Shown piece after piece: positions 31,926 through 42,409 of a DNA stretch of 43,719 nt. The stretch's first letter is position 1; each line of letters begins with the position of its first letter. The stretch is from an uncultured Methylobacillus sp. (GTDB lineage: Bacteria > Pseudomonadota > Gammaproteobacteria > Burkholderiales > Methylophilaceae). Below the pieces are notes generated by a model. That model ran no database searches, was not told the DNA's origin, and worked only from the letters and a program-made list of their open reading frames with translations. The DNA lies in assembly GCA_903824575.1 (NCBI GenBank), contig CAIJXJ010000183.1, forward strand, positions 1 to 43,719. The letters are read 5' to 3'. The translations under genes were made by a program, and so were the position numbers.

Positions 31926-34900
31926 GTACGTCCGGCCTGAACCCGTCGCGCCTGTTCATCCTGCGCCCGGTCGCGACTTCTCTCTTGATGCTGGCCATCC
32001 TGCTGGTGGGATTACTGGGCTATCACTGGCTGCCGCTGTCGGCCTTGCCTGAAGTCGATTACCCGACCATTCAGGTGGCGACGCTTTATCCTGGCGCCAG
32101 CCCTGAAGTCATCACCTCCTCGATCACGGCGCCCTTGGAGCGTCAGTTCGGGCAGATGCCGGGATTGAAACAGATGTCGTCGAGCAGTTCCGGTGGCGCT
32201 TCGGTCATTACCCTGCAATTCAACCTCACGCTCAACCTCGATATTGCAGAGCAGCAGGTGCAGGCAGCTATCAACGCTGCCGGCAATTTCCTGCCCAACG
32301 ACCTGCCGATGCCGCCGATCTATAGCAAGGTCAATCCAGCCGACGCACCCATCATGACCATCGCGTTGACCTCGAAGACGCTGCCGATGATTCAGGTCGA
32401 AGATTTCGCCGATACCCGATTGGCGCAGAAGATCTCCCAGGTCACAGGCGTGGGTCTGGTCAGCATCAGCGGTGGCCAGCGGCCGGCGGTGCGGGTGCGA
32501 GCCAATCCCCGGGCGCTTGCCGCCTATGGCCTGACGCTAGAAAACCTGCGTATTGCCATCGTCAACTCCAATCAGAACGCGGCTAAGGGCAGCTTCGATG
32601 GCGCGACACGTGCCTCCACTATCGATGCCAACGACCAGTTGAAGAAACCAGAGGACTACAGGAACATCGTCATCGCCTATACCAAGGGTGCGCCGATCCG
32701 CCTGAGGGATGTGAGTGAGGTCATCGAGGATGCCGAGAATGTGCATCTTGCTGCCTGGGCTAACAGTGACCCCGCTATCATTCTTAATATCCAGCGCCAG
32801 CCCGGCGCTAACGTGATCGAAGTAGTCGACCGCATCAAGCTGCTGCTGCCGCAATTGCAGAGCTCGATTCCGGGAGCCGTTGATGTCGTCCTGCTGACCG
32901 ACCGCACTACCACCATCCGCGCCTCGGTGCGTGATGTCGAATTCGAGTTGTTGCTGTCAGTGGCGTTGGTGGTGATGGTGATTTTTTTATTCCTGCGCAA
33001 CATCCAGGCCACTCTGATTCCAAGTATTGCAGTGCCGATTTCCTTGATGGGCACATTTGGCGTCATGTACCTGGCCGATTTCAGCATCAACAACCTGACG
33101 CTGATGGCGCTTACTATCGCCACCGGTTTTGTGGTCGATGATGCCGTGGTCATGATCGAGAACATTGCGCGTTACATCGAGCAGGGCGAGGATCCGCTCG
33201 ACGCCGCGCTCAAGGGGTCGAAACAGATCGGTTTCACCATCATCTCGCTCACCATCTCTCTGCTTGCGGTGCTGATCCCGCTGCTGTTCATGGGCGACGT
33301 GGTGGGACGACTGTTCCGCGAGTTCGCCATCACGCTTGCCATTGCCATCCTGATCTCCGCCGTGGTGTCCTTGACCCTCACTCCCATGATGTGCGCGCGC
33401 TTGCTGCATCATGTGCCGGAACAAAAGCGCAGCTGGTTTGACCGCGTGGCAGGAGACTTCATCGCCGGCATGACGGCGCTCTATGGTCGCGTGCTTAACC
33501 GCGTGCTGGACCACCAGGGGCTCACCCTGCTAGTGGCAATTGGCACCCTGGCCCTGACCGTGGCGTTGTATGTCGTGATTCCCAAGGGCTTTTTCCCGCT
33601 ACAGGATACCGGCGTGTTGCAGGGCATCACCGAGGCCAGTCCCAGCATCTCCTTCGGCAACATGGCGGAGCGCCAGCAGGCGCTGGCAGACGTGATCCTG
33701 GCTGACCCTGCGGTGATGAGCCTGTCATCCTTTATCGGCGTCGATGGCAGTAACGCGACGCTCAATGCCGGACGCATGCTGATCAACCTCAAGCCCAAGG
33801 AACAGCGCAGCGATGACATTGCTGGCGTGATGCGCCGCTTGCAGAACAAGACGGCCGATGTCACGGGCATCAAACTCTATTTGCAGCCAATTCAGGATCT
33901 GACCATTGAAGACCGTGTGAGCCAGAGCCAGTACCGCTTCATCGTCGAGGATGCCGATCCTAAAATCCTGTCAGCTGGTGTTTCCCGTTTGCTCAAGATC
34001 TTGAAACAGTCGCCCAAGCTGAGCGACGTGACCTCCGACCTGCAGGACACCGGCATCCAGGCCTACCTCGACATCGACCGCGATGCGGCGGGGCGTCTCG
34101 GCATTACCACGGCGGCCATCGATGCTGCGCTGTATGACGCCTTCGCTCAGCGCCTCATCTCAAATATTTTTACCCAGTCCAACCAGTATCGCGTGGTGTT
34201 GGAGGTGGGCTCCGACTTCAGTCGCGGTATCGATGCCTTGAATGGCATCTATGTCACAACCAGTAGTGGAGGACAAGTGCAGCTGAGTTCGGTGGCGACA
34301 ATCAGCGAGCGTGAAACGCCGCTGGTGGTCAACCATCTGGGTCAATTTCCGGCCGCCAACATCTCGTTTAATCTGGCGCCGGGGGCCTCCTTGAGCGATG
34401 CGGTGGCGGCCATCGATGCGGGGAAACAGGCTGCCGCTTTGCCGGCAAGCAGCCAGCTCATTCTGCAGGGGGCGGCGACGGCCTTCAAGGACTCGTTGAC
34501 CAACGAAGTGCTGCTCATCATCGCCGCCATCATTACCATGTACATCGTGCTGGGGGTGCTGTACGAGAGCTATATCCACCCCGTCACCATCCTCTCCACC
34601 CTGCCTTCCGCCGCAGTTGGCGCCTTGCTGGCATTGATGTTATCCGGTAACGATCTCGGCATCATCGGCATCATCGGCATCATCCTCCTGATCGGCATCG
34701 TCAAGAAGAACGCCATCATGATGATAGATTTTGCGCTTGAAGCCGAGCGCGAGCAGGGGAAGGCGCCAAGGGATGCCATTTATGAGGCCTGTCTGCTGCG
34801 TTTGCGTCCGATCCTGATGACGACCATGGCAGCCTTGTTGGCGGCCTTGCCGTTGATGCTGGGTACCGGTGTCGGCTCGGAGCTGCGCCACCCGCTGGGA

Positions 34901-35041
34901 TTGACCATGGTGGGAGGGCTCATTGTCAGTCAGGTGCTGACCCTGTTCACGACGCCGGTGATCTACCTCGCCTTCGACCGCCTGGCCCTGCGTCTGGCCG
35001 GCCGCCGAAAGTCTGCAGCAATGGATGCCGAACAACCATGA
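31922..35041 (+). CDS. mdtB: RND multidrug pump subunit (MdtB-like)
   Basis: A 1039-aa RND permease of normal length. It has 12 spans and two large periplasmic loops, opening [23 protein letters not shown]. In span 4, [19 protein letters not shown] holds the proton-relay Asp pair. The C-terminal half has [16 protein letters not shown] and [14 protein letters not shown] with the relay Lys. As in MdtBC, two different RND proteins are encoded in tandem and are expected to form a heterotrimer with MdtC driving drug/H+ antiport. Overlaps mdtC by ATGA. Confidence 0.93.
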   Translation: MSTSGLNPSRLFILRPVATSLLMLAILLVGLLGYHWLPLSALPEVDYPTIQVATLYPGASPEVITSSITAPLERQFGQMPGLKQMSSSSSGGASVITLQFNLTLNLDIAEQQVQAAINAAGNFLPNDLPMPPIYSKVNPADAPIMTIALTSKTLPMIQVEDFADTRLAQKISQVTGVGLVSISGGQRPAVRVRANPRALAAYGLTLENLRIAIVNSNQNAAKGSFDGATRASTIDANDQLKKPEDYRNIVIAYTKGAPIRLRDVSEVIEDAENVHLAAWANSDPAIILNIQRQPGANVIEVVDRIKLLLPQLQSSIPGAVDVVLLTDRTTTIRASVRDVEFELLLSVALVVMVIFLFLRNIQATLIPSIAVPISLMGTFGVMYLADFSINNLTLMALTIATGFVVDDAVVMIENIARYIEQGEDPLDAALKGSKQIGFTIISLTISLLAVLIPLLFMGDVVGRLFREFAITLAIAILISAVVSLTLTPMMCARLLHHVPEQKRSWFDRVAGDFIAGMTALYGRVLNRVLDHQGLTLLVAIGTLALTVALYVVIPKGFFPLQDTGVLQGITEASPSISFGNMAERQQALADVILADPAVMSLSSFIGVDGSNATLNAGRMLINLKPKEQRSDDIAGVMRRLQNKTADVTGIKLYLQPIQDLTIEDRVSQSQYRFIVEDADPKILSAGVSRLLKILKQSPKLSDVTSDLQDTGIQAYLDIDRDAAGRLGITTAAIDAALYDAFAQRLISNIFTQSNQYRVVLEVGSDFSRGIDALNGIYVTTSSGGQVQLSSVATISERETPLVVNHLGQFPAANISFNLAPGASLSDAVAAIDAGKQAAALPASSQLILQGAATAFKDSLTNEVLLIIAAIITMYIVLGVLYESYIHPVTILSTLPSAAVGALLALMLSGNDLGIIGIIGIILLIGIVKKNAIMMIDFALEAEREQGKAPRDAIYEACLLRLRPILMTTMAALLAALPLMLGTGVGSELRHPLGLTMVGGLIVSQVLTLFTTPVIYLAFDRLALRLAGRRKSAAMDAEQP

Positions 35042-38000
35042 ACTTCTCGGCTATCTTCATCCATAAGCCGGTGGCGACCAGCCTCTTGACGTTGGCGATT
35101 ACACTGGCAGGCGCCGTGGCGTTCACGTTGTTGCCGGTGTCGCCATTGCCTCAGGTTGATTTTCCGACCATTTCGGTATCGGCGGCCCTGCCTGGCGCCA
35201 GTCCTGAAACCATGGCGACTGCTGTATCGACGCCTCTGGAGCGTTCCCTGGGGCGCATTGCCGGCATTACCGAGATGACCTCTTCCAGTTCGCTCGGCAG
35301 TTCGCGCATTACCTTGCAGTTCGATCTTGATCGGGACATTAATGGCGCGGCGCGCGACGTGCAGGCCGCGATCAACGCTGCGGCCCCTATGCTGCCGACC
35401 GGCTTGCCGACCAGGCCGACCTACCGCAAGGTCAACCCGGCGGATGCGCCGATCGTGATCATTGCGCTCACTTCCGATAGTGTGTCGCAAGGCCAGTTAT
35501 ACGATGCAGCTTCCACCGTGCTGGCTCAGAAGCTGTCGCAGGTAAAGGGCGTCGGACAGGTCAACGTGGGCGGCAGTTCGCTGCCTGCGGTGCGGGTCGA
35601 ACTCAACCCCACGGCACTCAACAAGTACGGCATAGCCCTGACTCAGGTCGGCGCTGCCCTTGCTGCCACCAATTCCAACAGTCCCAAGGGCAGTATTGAG
35701 GACGATACGCATAAATGGCAAATCTATGCCAATGATCAGGCACATACGGCAAAGGAATATCTGCCGCTCATCATCTCCTATCATAACGATGCACCCGTCC
35801 GGCTGTCCGATGTGGCGGAGGTCACCGACTCGGTACAGGATTTGCGCAATGAGGGACGGTCCAACGGCAAGCCTGCCGTGCTGGTGCAGATCATGCGCCA
35901 GCCCAACGCCAATATCATCGAAACCGTGGATCGCGTGCGTGCGGCATTGCCACAATTGCGCGCCTCGATTTCCGGGGCGATCGACGTCAAGGTAGTGATT
36001 GACCGTTCACCAACTATCCGCGCCTCGGTGCACGACGTCGAGGTAACGCTGGGGATCTCGATTGGCCTCGTTATCATGGTGGTGTTCCTGTTTCTGCGCA
36101 ACGCCCGAGCCAGCCTGATTCCGAGTGTGGCGGTGCCGGTGTCCCTGATCGGTACCTTCGGCGTGATGTATTTATGTGGCTACAGCTTGGACAACCTGTC
36201 GCTGATGGCACTGACGGTGGCGACCGGCTTCGTGGTTGATGATGCTATCGTAGTGCTGGAGAATGTCTCACGCCATATCGAAAATGGTGTGCCTCCATTC
36301 CAGGCGGCGCTCAAGGGTTCACGTGAAGTCGCGTTTACCGTGTTGTCGATGAGTGTTTCCCTGATCGCCGTGTTCATCCCATTGCTGCTGATGGGCGGCA
36401 TCGTCGGCCGTCTGCTGCGTGAATTTGCGGTGACGCTGTCGGTGGCGGTGGTGGTATCTCTGCTGGTTTCCCTGACTGCGACGCCGATGATGTGCGCACG
36501 TCTGCTCAAGAACACTACTGATAAAAAGCCTGGTCCCATCGCGCGCCTCGCAGAACGGGGTTTCAACGCCTTGTTGCACGGCTATCAGCGCACGCTCGAC
36601 GTGGCGTTGCACCATAGCCGTCTCACCATTCTGGTATTGATGGTGACCATCGGCCTCAATGTTTACTTGTACACCATCGTGCCCAAGGGCTTTTTTCCGC
36701 AACAGGATACCGGCCGCATGACCGGCAATATACAGGCCGATCAGGGCATTTCATTTCAGGCCATGCAGTTAAAACTCGGTGACTTCATGCGCATCGTCGG
36801 GCAGGATCCTGCCGTGGAGAACGTGGTTGGTTTCATTGGCGGTGGCCAGAGAAATGGCGGCTTCATGTTCATCTCGTTGAAGCCCCTGTCGCAACGCCAC
36901 ATGAGCACGGACCAGGTCATTGAGCGCTTACGCAAACCCTTGGCTCATGTGCCCGGGGCGAACCTGTTTCTGCAGCCGGTACAGGATATCCGGGTGGGCG
37001 GGCGTGCCTCCAATGCACAGTATCAGTACACCATCCAGGGCGATGATCTGACCGAGCTCAACACCTGGGCACCACGCATCCGCGAGGCCATGTCCCGGCT
37101 TACCCAGTTGGCCGATGTCAATACTGACCAGCAGGACAAGGGGTTGGAAACGCACTTGACCATTGACCGCGATGCTGCGGCCCGGCTCGGCATTACCACC
37201 AAACAGATTGATGCCACCCTCAACGGCGCCTTCGGCCAAGCCCAGGTATCGACCATTTACGCCCCGCTCAACCAGTATTTCGTCATCATGGAAGTGGCGC
37301 CAAAGTTCTGGCAGAACCCGCAATCCTTGCATGACATTTATTTGATCTCGGCCAGTAATACGCTGGTGCCGCTGTCGGCCATCAGCCATTTCGAGCCAGC
37401 CTTTGGCCCGCTCGCGGTCAACCACCAAGGGCAGTTTGCGGCAACCACCATCTCTTTCAATCTGCCGGTTGGCGTGTCCTTGTCGCAGGCGACTCTGGCG
37501 ATCGACGGGGCGTTTGCCAGCATCGGCGTGCCATCCTCCATTCGTGGCGGTTTCCAGGGTACAGCCAAGGTGTTCCAGGCATCGCTTGAGAACCAGCCGT
37601 GGCTGATCATGGCGGCTCTGTTGGCGGTCTATATCGTGCTGGGCATTTTGTACGAGAGTTACATCCACCCCTTGACCATTTTGTCGACCTTGCCCTCCGC
37701 CGGGGTCGGCGCGTTGCTGGCACTCCTCGCCTGCGGTGTCGAATTCAACATCATGGGCATGATAGGCGTGATTCTTCTGATCGGCATCGTCAAGAAGAAC
37801 GCCATCATGATGATAGACTTTGCCATCGATGCCGAGAGAAGTCGCGGCATCAGTCCGCGTGATGCCATCTATGAAGCTTGTCTGCTACGCTTCCGCCCAA
37901 TCCTGATGACTACCATGGCGGCGATGCTGGGGGCATTGCCGCTGGCTTTCGGTCTTGGCGAAGGATCTGAGTTACGCCAGCCGCTGGGCATTTCCATCGT

Positions 38001-38127
38001 TGGTGGCTTGTTGTTCAGCCAGTTGCTGACCCTCTACACCACGCCGGTAGTCTATCTCTATCTTGATCGCTATGGTCTGTGGTTCCGGCGCACGTTCGGC
38101 GCACAAGCACGGCTTGCGCCGGCCTAG
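35038..38127 (+). CDS. mdtC: RND multidrug pump subunit (MdtC-like)
   Basis: A 1029-aa RND permease. It opens [23 protein letters not shown]; span 4 has [19 protein letters not shown]; the C-terminal half has [20 protein letters not shown] and [18 protein letters not shown]. It resembles its neighbour along its length, as expected for MdtB/MdtC paralogues. In E. coli MdtC carries the substrate path of the B2C trimer. It is followed after 33 bases by the outer-membrane channel gene. Confidence 0.93.
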   Translation: MNFSAIFIHKPVATSLLTLAITLAGAVAFTLLPVSPLPQVDFPTISVSAALPGASPETMATAVSTPLERSLGRIAGITEMTSSSSLGSSRITLQFDLDRDINGAARDVQAAINAAAPMLPTGLPTRPTYRKVNPADAPIVIIALTSDSVSQGQLYDAASTVLAQKLSQVKGVGQVNVGGSSLPAVRVELNPTALNKYGIALTQVGAALAATNSNSPKGSIEDDTHKWQIYANDQAHTAKEYLPLIISYHNDAPVRLSDVAEVTDSVQDLRNEGRSNGKPAVLVQIMRQPNANIIETVDRVRAALPQLRASISGAIDVKVVIDRSPTIRASVHDVEVTLGISIGLVIMVVFLFLRNARASLIPSVAVPVSLIGTFGVMYLCGYSLDNLSLMALTVATGFVVDDAIVVLENVSRHIENGVPPFQAALKGSREVAFTVLSMSVSLIAVFIPLLLMGGIVGRLLREFAVTLSVAVVVSLLVSLTATPMMCARLLKNTTDKKPGPIARLAERGFNALLHGYQRTLDVALHHSRLTILVLMVTIGLNVYLYTIVPKGFFPQQDTGRMTGNIQADQGISFQAMQLKLGDFMRIVGQDPAVENVVGFIGGGQRNGGFMFISLKPLSQRHMSTDQVIERLRKPLAHVPGANLFLQPVQDIRVGGRASNAQYQYTIQGDDLTELNTWAPRIREAMSRLTQLADVNTDQQDKGLETHLTIDRDAAARLGITTKQIDATLNGAFGQAQVSTIYAPLNQYFVIMEVAPKFWQNPQSLHDIYLISASNTLVPLSAISHFEPAFGPLAVNHQGQFAATTISFNLPVGVSLSQATLAIDGAFASIGVPSSIRGGFQGTAKVFQASLENQPWLIMAALLAVYIVLGILYESYIHPLTILSTLPSAGVGALLALLACGVEFNIMGMIGVILLIGIVKKNAIMMIDFAIDAERSRGISPRDAIYEACLLRFRPILMTTMAAMLGALPLAFGLGEGSELRQPLGISIVGGLLFSQLLTLYTTPVVYLYLDRYGLWFRRTFGAQARLAPA

Positions 38128-38160
38128 TGAAAGCATTTCGACGTTTTTAAGGGTTGTTCC

Positions 38161-39615
38161 ATGAATCAGGTAAGACTGTTGCTGACCTTCGGTATGCTGA
38201 TGATGCTTGGCGCCTGCACGCTCGGCCCGAATTATGTCCGGCCGGAGCTGGTCGTCCCGATGGCCTTCAAGGAGGCCGCCGGCTGGAAGGCAGCCGAACC
38301 ACGGGACGAGGTGACACGCGGGGCTTGGTGGGAGTTGTTTGCTGACGCCACGCTGAATGATCTGGTGTCGCAGGTAGAAGTCTCCAATCAGAACATCCGG
38401 ACGGCGGAGGCACAGTATCGCCAGTCGGAAGCCTTGGCGAGCCAGGCCCGGGCCGGACTTTACCCGAGCCTTAGCGGCAATGCCGGGATGACGCGAAGTC
38501 AATCGACCAATCTGAAGGCGGGTAGTGCCAATTCTCCTGTCACGCTCAATAGCCTTGGACTGAGTGCCAGTTGGGAGACGGATATTTGGGGCAAGGTCAG
38601 GCGTCAGGTGGAGTCCGGCAACGCCAGCTTGCAAGCCAGCGCCGCCAATCTGCAGGCGGCTAAATTGAGTGCGCAAGCGACGCTTGCTCAGGATTACTTC
38701 CTGCTGCGGGTGGCCGACCGCAGCCATCAGTTGTTGACCAATACCGTCACCGCCTACCAGGCGTCCTTGCAACTGACCCGTAACCAGTACGCGGTGGGCG
38801 TGGCGGCAAGGGGGGACGTGGTTAATGCGGAGGCGCAGCTGAAATCCGCGCAGGCACAGGCGGTTGATGTGGGGGTGCAACGTGCGCAACTGGAGCACGC
38901 GATCGCCGTGCTGATCGGTAAACCACCGATGGAATTCTCCATCGCGCAGATTACCTTTAATCCCAGCTTGCCGGACATTCCGGTGGGCGTGCCTTCGGCA
39001 CTGCTGGAACGTCGTCCGGATGTCGCCGCTGCCGAGCGAACCGTTGCGGCGGCCAATGCCAGCATTGGCGTGGCGCAGGCAGCCTATTATCCTGACTTGA
39101 CTCTGGGCGGGTCGTTCGGTTTTCAGAGTTCCAGCCTTGGCCAATTGTTGAGCCTGCCGAGCCGGGTGTGGTCGCTCGGCCCGGCTTTAGCGCAGGTACT
39201 GTTCGATGGCGGTCTGCGGCGCGCGCAGACGGCGCAGGCCATTGCTGTCTATGATCAGGACGTGGCGCTGTATCGCCAGACCGCACTGACAGCGTTTCAG
39301 GAGGTCGAAGACAAGCTCGCCAGCTTGCGAATTCTGGAACAGGAGGCCGGCCTGCAGGATGAAGCGGTCAAGGCTGCGCGTCAGTCGGTTGACATCACCA
39401 CCAACCAGTATCGGGCGGGGACGGTGAGCTACCTCAACGTGATCAACGTGCAGACCATATTGCTCACTGACGAGCGCGCGGCGCTTGCCATTTTGGGTAA
39501 CCGTCTGACGGCGGCAGTGTTGTTGGTCAAGGCATTAGGGGGAGGCTGGGATAGCCATGGCTTGAATGAGGTGGTGAAGTCCGTTGCTGCGACTGGCGAA
39601 TCCGTCGTGCAATAA
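38161..39615 (+). CDS. NodT-family outer-membrane efflux lipoprotein (TolC-like)
   Basis: A 484-aa lipoprotein: lipobox LGAC (Cys20) in MLMMLGACTLGPNYVRPEL, the classic NodT/OprM opening. Two OEP repeats follow, with GLYPSLSGNAGMTRS, ETDIWGKVRRQVESG, RRPDVAAAERTVAAANA and YRAGTVSYLNVINVQ. It forms the outer-membrane tunnel of the MdtABC-type pump. AGGG precedes the ATG. The operon thus encodes a complete tripartite system plus a chaperone. Confidence 0.92.
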   Translation: MNQVRLLLTFGMLMMLGACTLGPNYVRPELVVPMAFKEAAGWKAAEPRDEVTRGAWWELFADATLNDLVSQVEVSNQNIRTAEAQYRQSEALASQARAGLYPSLSGNAGMTRSQSTNLKAGSANSPVTLNSLGLSASWETDIWGKVRRQVESGNASLQASAANLQAAKLSAQATLAQDYFLLRVADRSHQLLTNTVTAYQASLQLTRNQYAVGVAARGDVVNAEAQLKSAQAQAVDVGVQRAQLEHAIAVLIGKPPMEFSIAQITFNPSLPDIPVGVPSALLERRPDVAAAERTVAAANASIGVAQAAYYPDLTLGGSFGFQSSSLGQLLSLPSRVWSLGPALAQVLFDGGLRRAQTAQAIAVYDQDVALYRQTALTAFQEVEDKLASLRILEQEAGLQDEAVKAARQSVDITTNQYRAGTVSYLNVINVQTILLTDERAALAILGNRLTAAVLLVKALGGGWDSHGLNEVVKSVAATGESVVQ

Positions 39616-39654
39616 TGCGGGCGTTAACGGGATCATCGCACGACCGATTTTTAC

Positions 39655-40512
39655 ATGAGTGACGCTTACATCCATATCCGCATCAGGCGCAGCACCGTTA
39701 TTGCGGTTGTCGTGTCGTTGTTGTTGCATGGGCTGATGCTGTTCTGGCTAAGTCGGCAGGATCTGCTCAACCAACATCCGCCGATAGCCGAGCAACAGTC
39801 TTTGGATGTTGAGTTGAATCCAAAACCGGCAGCGAAGCCGGCTGCGGCCGCTCCACCAGCTTCCATCATTCCCCCGCGGCCGGTCGTGCCGCAGCATGTT
39901 GTGCCTCCGCCGAAAATTCCGACGCCAGTCTTACCGCGCCCGGTCGTGCCGCGCGTGATTTCCACGACCAAGCCAGAGCCTGCCAATACGCCCCAACCTA
40001 AGGAGCAGAGCACGCCTGCTCCAGCCAAACCGGCGCCGCTCGATCCATCCCGATTTCCTGACATGGCGTCCTATGTCAAGGCAGTACAAGCCGCGCGGGG
40101 AGAGTCTGGCAATGAAGAATCCACTTCGGCCTCTCATGGCCCTTCTGAAGACGAGGTCAGGGCGGCCAATATTCAGCGTAACCTGAAACAATCGGGCACT
40201 AACGGCGTGTTCCAGATCTCGCGCATGGATAACCGCAGCGCTACCTTCTCGTTCCGTGGGTGGAAAAACGAATTCAGTTATTCCCACCGCGAGACTTATG
40301 AAGTGAGTGCCGGACCGGATGGCGATGTGGGACGCGCCGTGGTACGCAAGATGATAGAAATCATCCGCCGCTACTATTCCGGTGATTTCAACTGGGACTC
40401 CCCACGCTTAGGGCGCGTCGTTGTGCTGTCGGCGCGCCAGCAGGACAACGCAGGCTTGGAGGATTTCATGATCCAGGAATTTTTCGGCGCACGTGGGGTT
40501 TCCGCCCGTTAG
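39655..40512 (+). CDS. TonB-like proline-rich membrane protein with unrecognised C-terminal domain
   Basis: A 285-aa protein with one N-terminal span (VIAVVVSLLLHGLMLFWL, including the His seen in TonB-type anchors). A periplasm-spanning Pro/Ala/Lys linker covers residues ~50-135 (repeats such as PRPVVP). The C-terminal domain contains GVFQISRMDNRSATFSFRGW, KMIEIIRRYYSGDFNW and VVLSARQQDNAGLEDFMI. The plan is TonB-like, but the C-terminal part does not look like the standard TonB fold. It lies 39 bases after the efflux channel, without an obvious ribosome site. It may couple or tether the pump; this is inference. Confidence 0.72.
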   Translation: MSDAYIHIRIRRSTVIAVVVSLLLHGLMLFWLSRQDLLNQHPPIAEQQSLDVELNPKPAAKPAAAAPPASIIPPRPVVPQHVVPPPKIPTPVLPRPVVPRVISTTKPEPANTPQPKEQSTPAPAKPAPLDPSRFPDMASYVKAVQAARGESGNEESTSASHGPSEDEVRAANIQRNLKQSGTNGVFQISRMDNRSATFSFRGWKNEFSYSHRETYEVSAGPDGDVGRAVVRKMIEIIRRYYSGDFNWDSPRLGRVVVLSARQQDNAGLEDFMIQEFFGARGVSAR

Positions 40513-40735
40513 GTCCTTCGACAAGCACAGGACAGTCCCTTCGATACATTTTCCGTTCGTCCTGATAAGCACCATCTTGGTCGTTTACGACCTTAGATGC
40601 TGCTTAGTTGCTTCATCAGTGCCGCGCCCAGCGCGGCGTATCGAAGGATCAACGGAAAATTACTGAAAAAATCTGACTAGGCAGCAAGCTGCCAAGTCAT
40701 TGGTCATCAGCACGAACGGGAATAATCAGTCTGTG
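40513..40735. repeat. REP-like inverted repeat region
   Basis: Several inverted words: ccttcgatac (40538-40547) with gtatcgaagg (40638-40647); attttccgtt (40548-40557) with aacggaaaat (40651-40660); and a GC-rich 7-bp hairpin gccgcgc-cca-gcgcggc (40621-40637). Such ccttcga-flanked palindromes between convergent genes are typical of dispersed REP/BIME-like elements. It may also act as a bidirectional terminator. Confidence 0.6.
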
Positions 40736-41194
40736 CTATTTGCTTGGGAAAAGCGCATAGGGAATATCACTAATTCGATATTTCCCTTCAAGAACCGCCT
40801 TACTTAAAATGGCCAAGTTCTCACGTTCCAGCAGGTCGATAATTTCCGACTTAATGGGTTTCCATTCGCCGTGCATAGTACATGCAGTTTCATCGCCACA
40901 ATCTTTCAATCCCAGAACACAGTCCTTACAAAATTCTTCACCTTCAGTAATCAACAAGATGCGCATCAAGTTAGTGAATGATGGGTCTTCTCGAAGGCAA
41001 AAGCCGCCAAGCCGACCACGGAACGATGTCACCAACCCACCCTTGCACAGTGTCTGCATGATTTTAGCCAGGTAGGGTGCTGGTACCTGAAGTTTCTCGG
41101 CAACTTCGCGACAAAGAACAGGCGCACCCATCGGCTGGGTAGCAATGTAAATCATCGCTTGAATTGCATACTGGCTTGTTCTGGAAATTATCAT
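40736..41194 (-). CDS. Rrf2-family transcriptional regulator with Fe-S type Cys cluster
   Basis: A 152-aa protein with AGGAT before the ATG. N-terminal winged helix: YAIQAMIYIATQP, CREVAEKLQVPAPYLAKIMQTL, FRGRLGGFCL. The conserved sensor segment FCKDCVLGLKDCGDETACTM holds Cys89, Cys92, Cys99 and Cys105, the region where NsrR/IscR/RsrR-type proteins bind an iron-sulfur cluster to sense NO, oxygen or redox state. The next gene upstream is the CPBP protease, 25 bases away, same strand. The regulon cannot be told from sequence. Confidence 0.88.
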   Translation of the reverse strand: MIISRTSQYAIQAMIYIATQPMGAPVLCREVAEKLQVPAPYLAKIMQTLCKGGLVTSFRGRLGGFCLREDPSFTNLMRILLITEGEEFCKDCVLGLKDCGDETACTMHGEWKPIKSEIIDLLERENLAILSKAVLEGKYRISDIPYALFPSK

Positions 41195-41219
41195 ACCAAT
41201 AATCCTGATAGGGCATTGT

Positions 41220-41936
41220 CTATCTTACAGGTTCTTGTCTGAGAGAGTTCTGAAAAGTGGGGTTAGTCCAATACACTGACCGAACCCAAAACCATGTGAG
41301 TGTGAGAGCGATGAATAGAAGAGTTGCACCCCAATACCATGCGAGCGGTGCAGCCAAAACCGGAGTTGCTGACCAGATTGCATCGTATAGCGCATGTACC
41401 AATACAACTAAAAATATACTTTGAGTTGCAGCAAAGATCAGGCCGAGTATGCAGCTAATTGCGAATACTTGCCAGAAATTGAAGAGGGTGAGGGGAAGCG
41501 CTCCCACGTGCCATACTGTCATTATGGTGCTTGAAATGACAATGGCCTTCAGCACTCCCAGTCGCCTCGCGATGATCGTTTGAATGATCCCCCTAAACAA
41601 AAATTCTTCGTGTATCGCGACGACAATGCTGGTGGCTGCAAAGACAACTCGCGTGAATGGACCCATAAAGGCCCAGTTACCGATTAGCAAGGGAACGGAT
41701 AAAAGTACTACCAAGGCAGCAATGAACAACGGATGCCCAATACCCTCTGGTCTTTGTTGACCAGAAAATATGATGGCGCGAAAAAAGATCCAAAGCACGA
41801 AAGTTGCAGCCATACGGCATCCCGTTCGCAGTAGTTCTGGTTGCCATTCCCATCCTGACCACTTTGCGATAATGAGGCGCGTAGCAATGAAAAGAACTAA
41901 TTCAACTCCACCTACGATGAGGAGATTTCGACGCAT
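41220..41936 (-). CDS. CPBP-family intramembrane metalloprotease (CAAX-like)
   Basis: A 238-aa polytopic protein with the three ABI/CPBP motifs: HEEFLFRGIIQTI (Glu-Glu and Arg), VWHVGALPLTLFNFWQV (His) and VLVHALYDAIW (His and Asp). These form the metal site of the Rce1-like glutamate intramembrane protease fold. Bacterial members are linked to bacteriocin immunity or membrane-protein processing; the substrate here is unknown. No strong ribosome site. Confidence 0.87.
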   Translation of the reverse strand: MRRNLLIVGGVELVLFIATRLIIAKWSGWEWQPELLRTGCRMAATFVLWIFFRAIIFSGQQRPEGIGHPLFIAALVVLLSVPLLIGNWAFMGPFTRVVFAATSIVVAIHEEFLFRGIIQTIIARRLGVLKAIVISSTIMTVWHVGALPLTLFNFWQVFAISCILGLIFAATQSIFLVVLVHALYDAIWSATPVLAAPLAWYWGATLLFIALTLTWFWVRSVYWTNPTFQNSLRQEPVR

Positions 41937-42134
41937 GGTATTGGCCTAACGATGGATGCCGATACTGGGAAACGAACAGTGATTGCTTAATACTTCTCTG
42001 GTCGCAAGAAGTCCTTTACAAAAAGTGGTTATAGGTTCTGACCATTCGGGGCAAGTCATCTGAACTCTGTCGTAATTGATCAGCTAATTCATGAGAGATT
42101 AGCCGCTGAGTATTTGCTCGGTCAACCTGTTTTT

Positions 42135-42239
42135 TTAGCGAAGACTATAGAACCCAAAAACGACAAGAACCATAGAGATGGTTGCGGTTGTCCACAGTAT
42201 CTGTGGCGCAATCTTCGGGAAGCGTATGTTGGAAATCAT
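42135..42239 (-). CDS. Possible 34-aa single-span membrane peptide
   Basis: The reverse strand reads MISNIRFPKIAPQILW, then a hydrophobic segment TTATISMVLVVFGFYSL and a final Arg before TAA. A short basic N-terminus plus one span is typical of small regulatory or assembly peptides of membrane complexes. The ribosome site is weak, so it may be chance. Confidence 0.4.
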   Translation of the reverse strand: MISNIRFPKIAPQILWTTATISMVLVVFGFYSLR

Positions 42240-42409
42240 TTAGGGCTTCGTTTTATTTTCAAGTCGATAGTCAATATCAGTAATCACCTATAAAAAGGAC
42301 GATTATCCATTTTTTAACGAAATACTATATGAGACCCAAGTTCCGCTGGTTTTTTTGAACCGAGATGTCCATTATTTCCATTTTCAGATTAGACTTGGAC
42401 AGATGCCTT

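Noticed and set aside
32677-36566. Long antisense frames under the mdtB/mdtC genes
   Set aside because: High-GC coding sequence gives long antisense open frames; their residue patterns mirror the RND genes and none has start signals.
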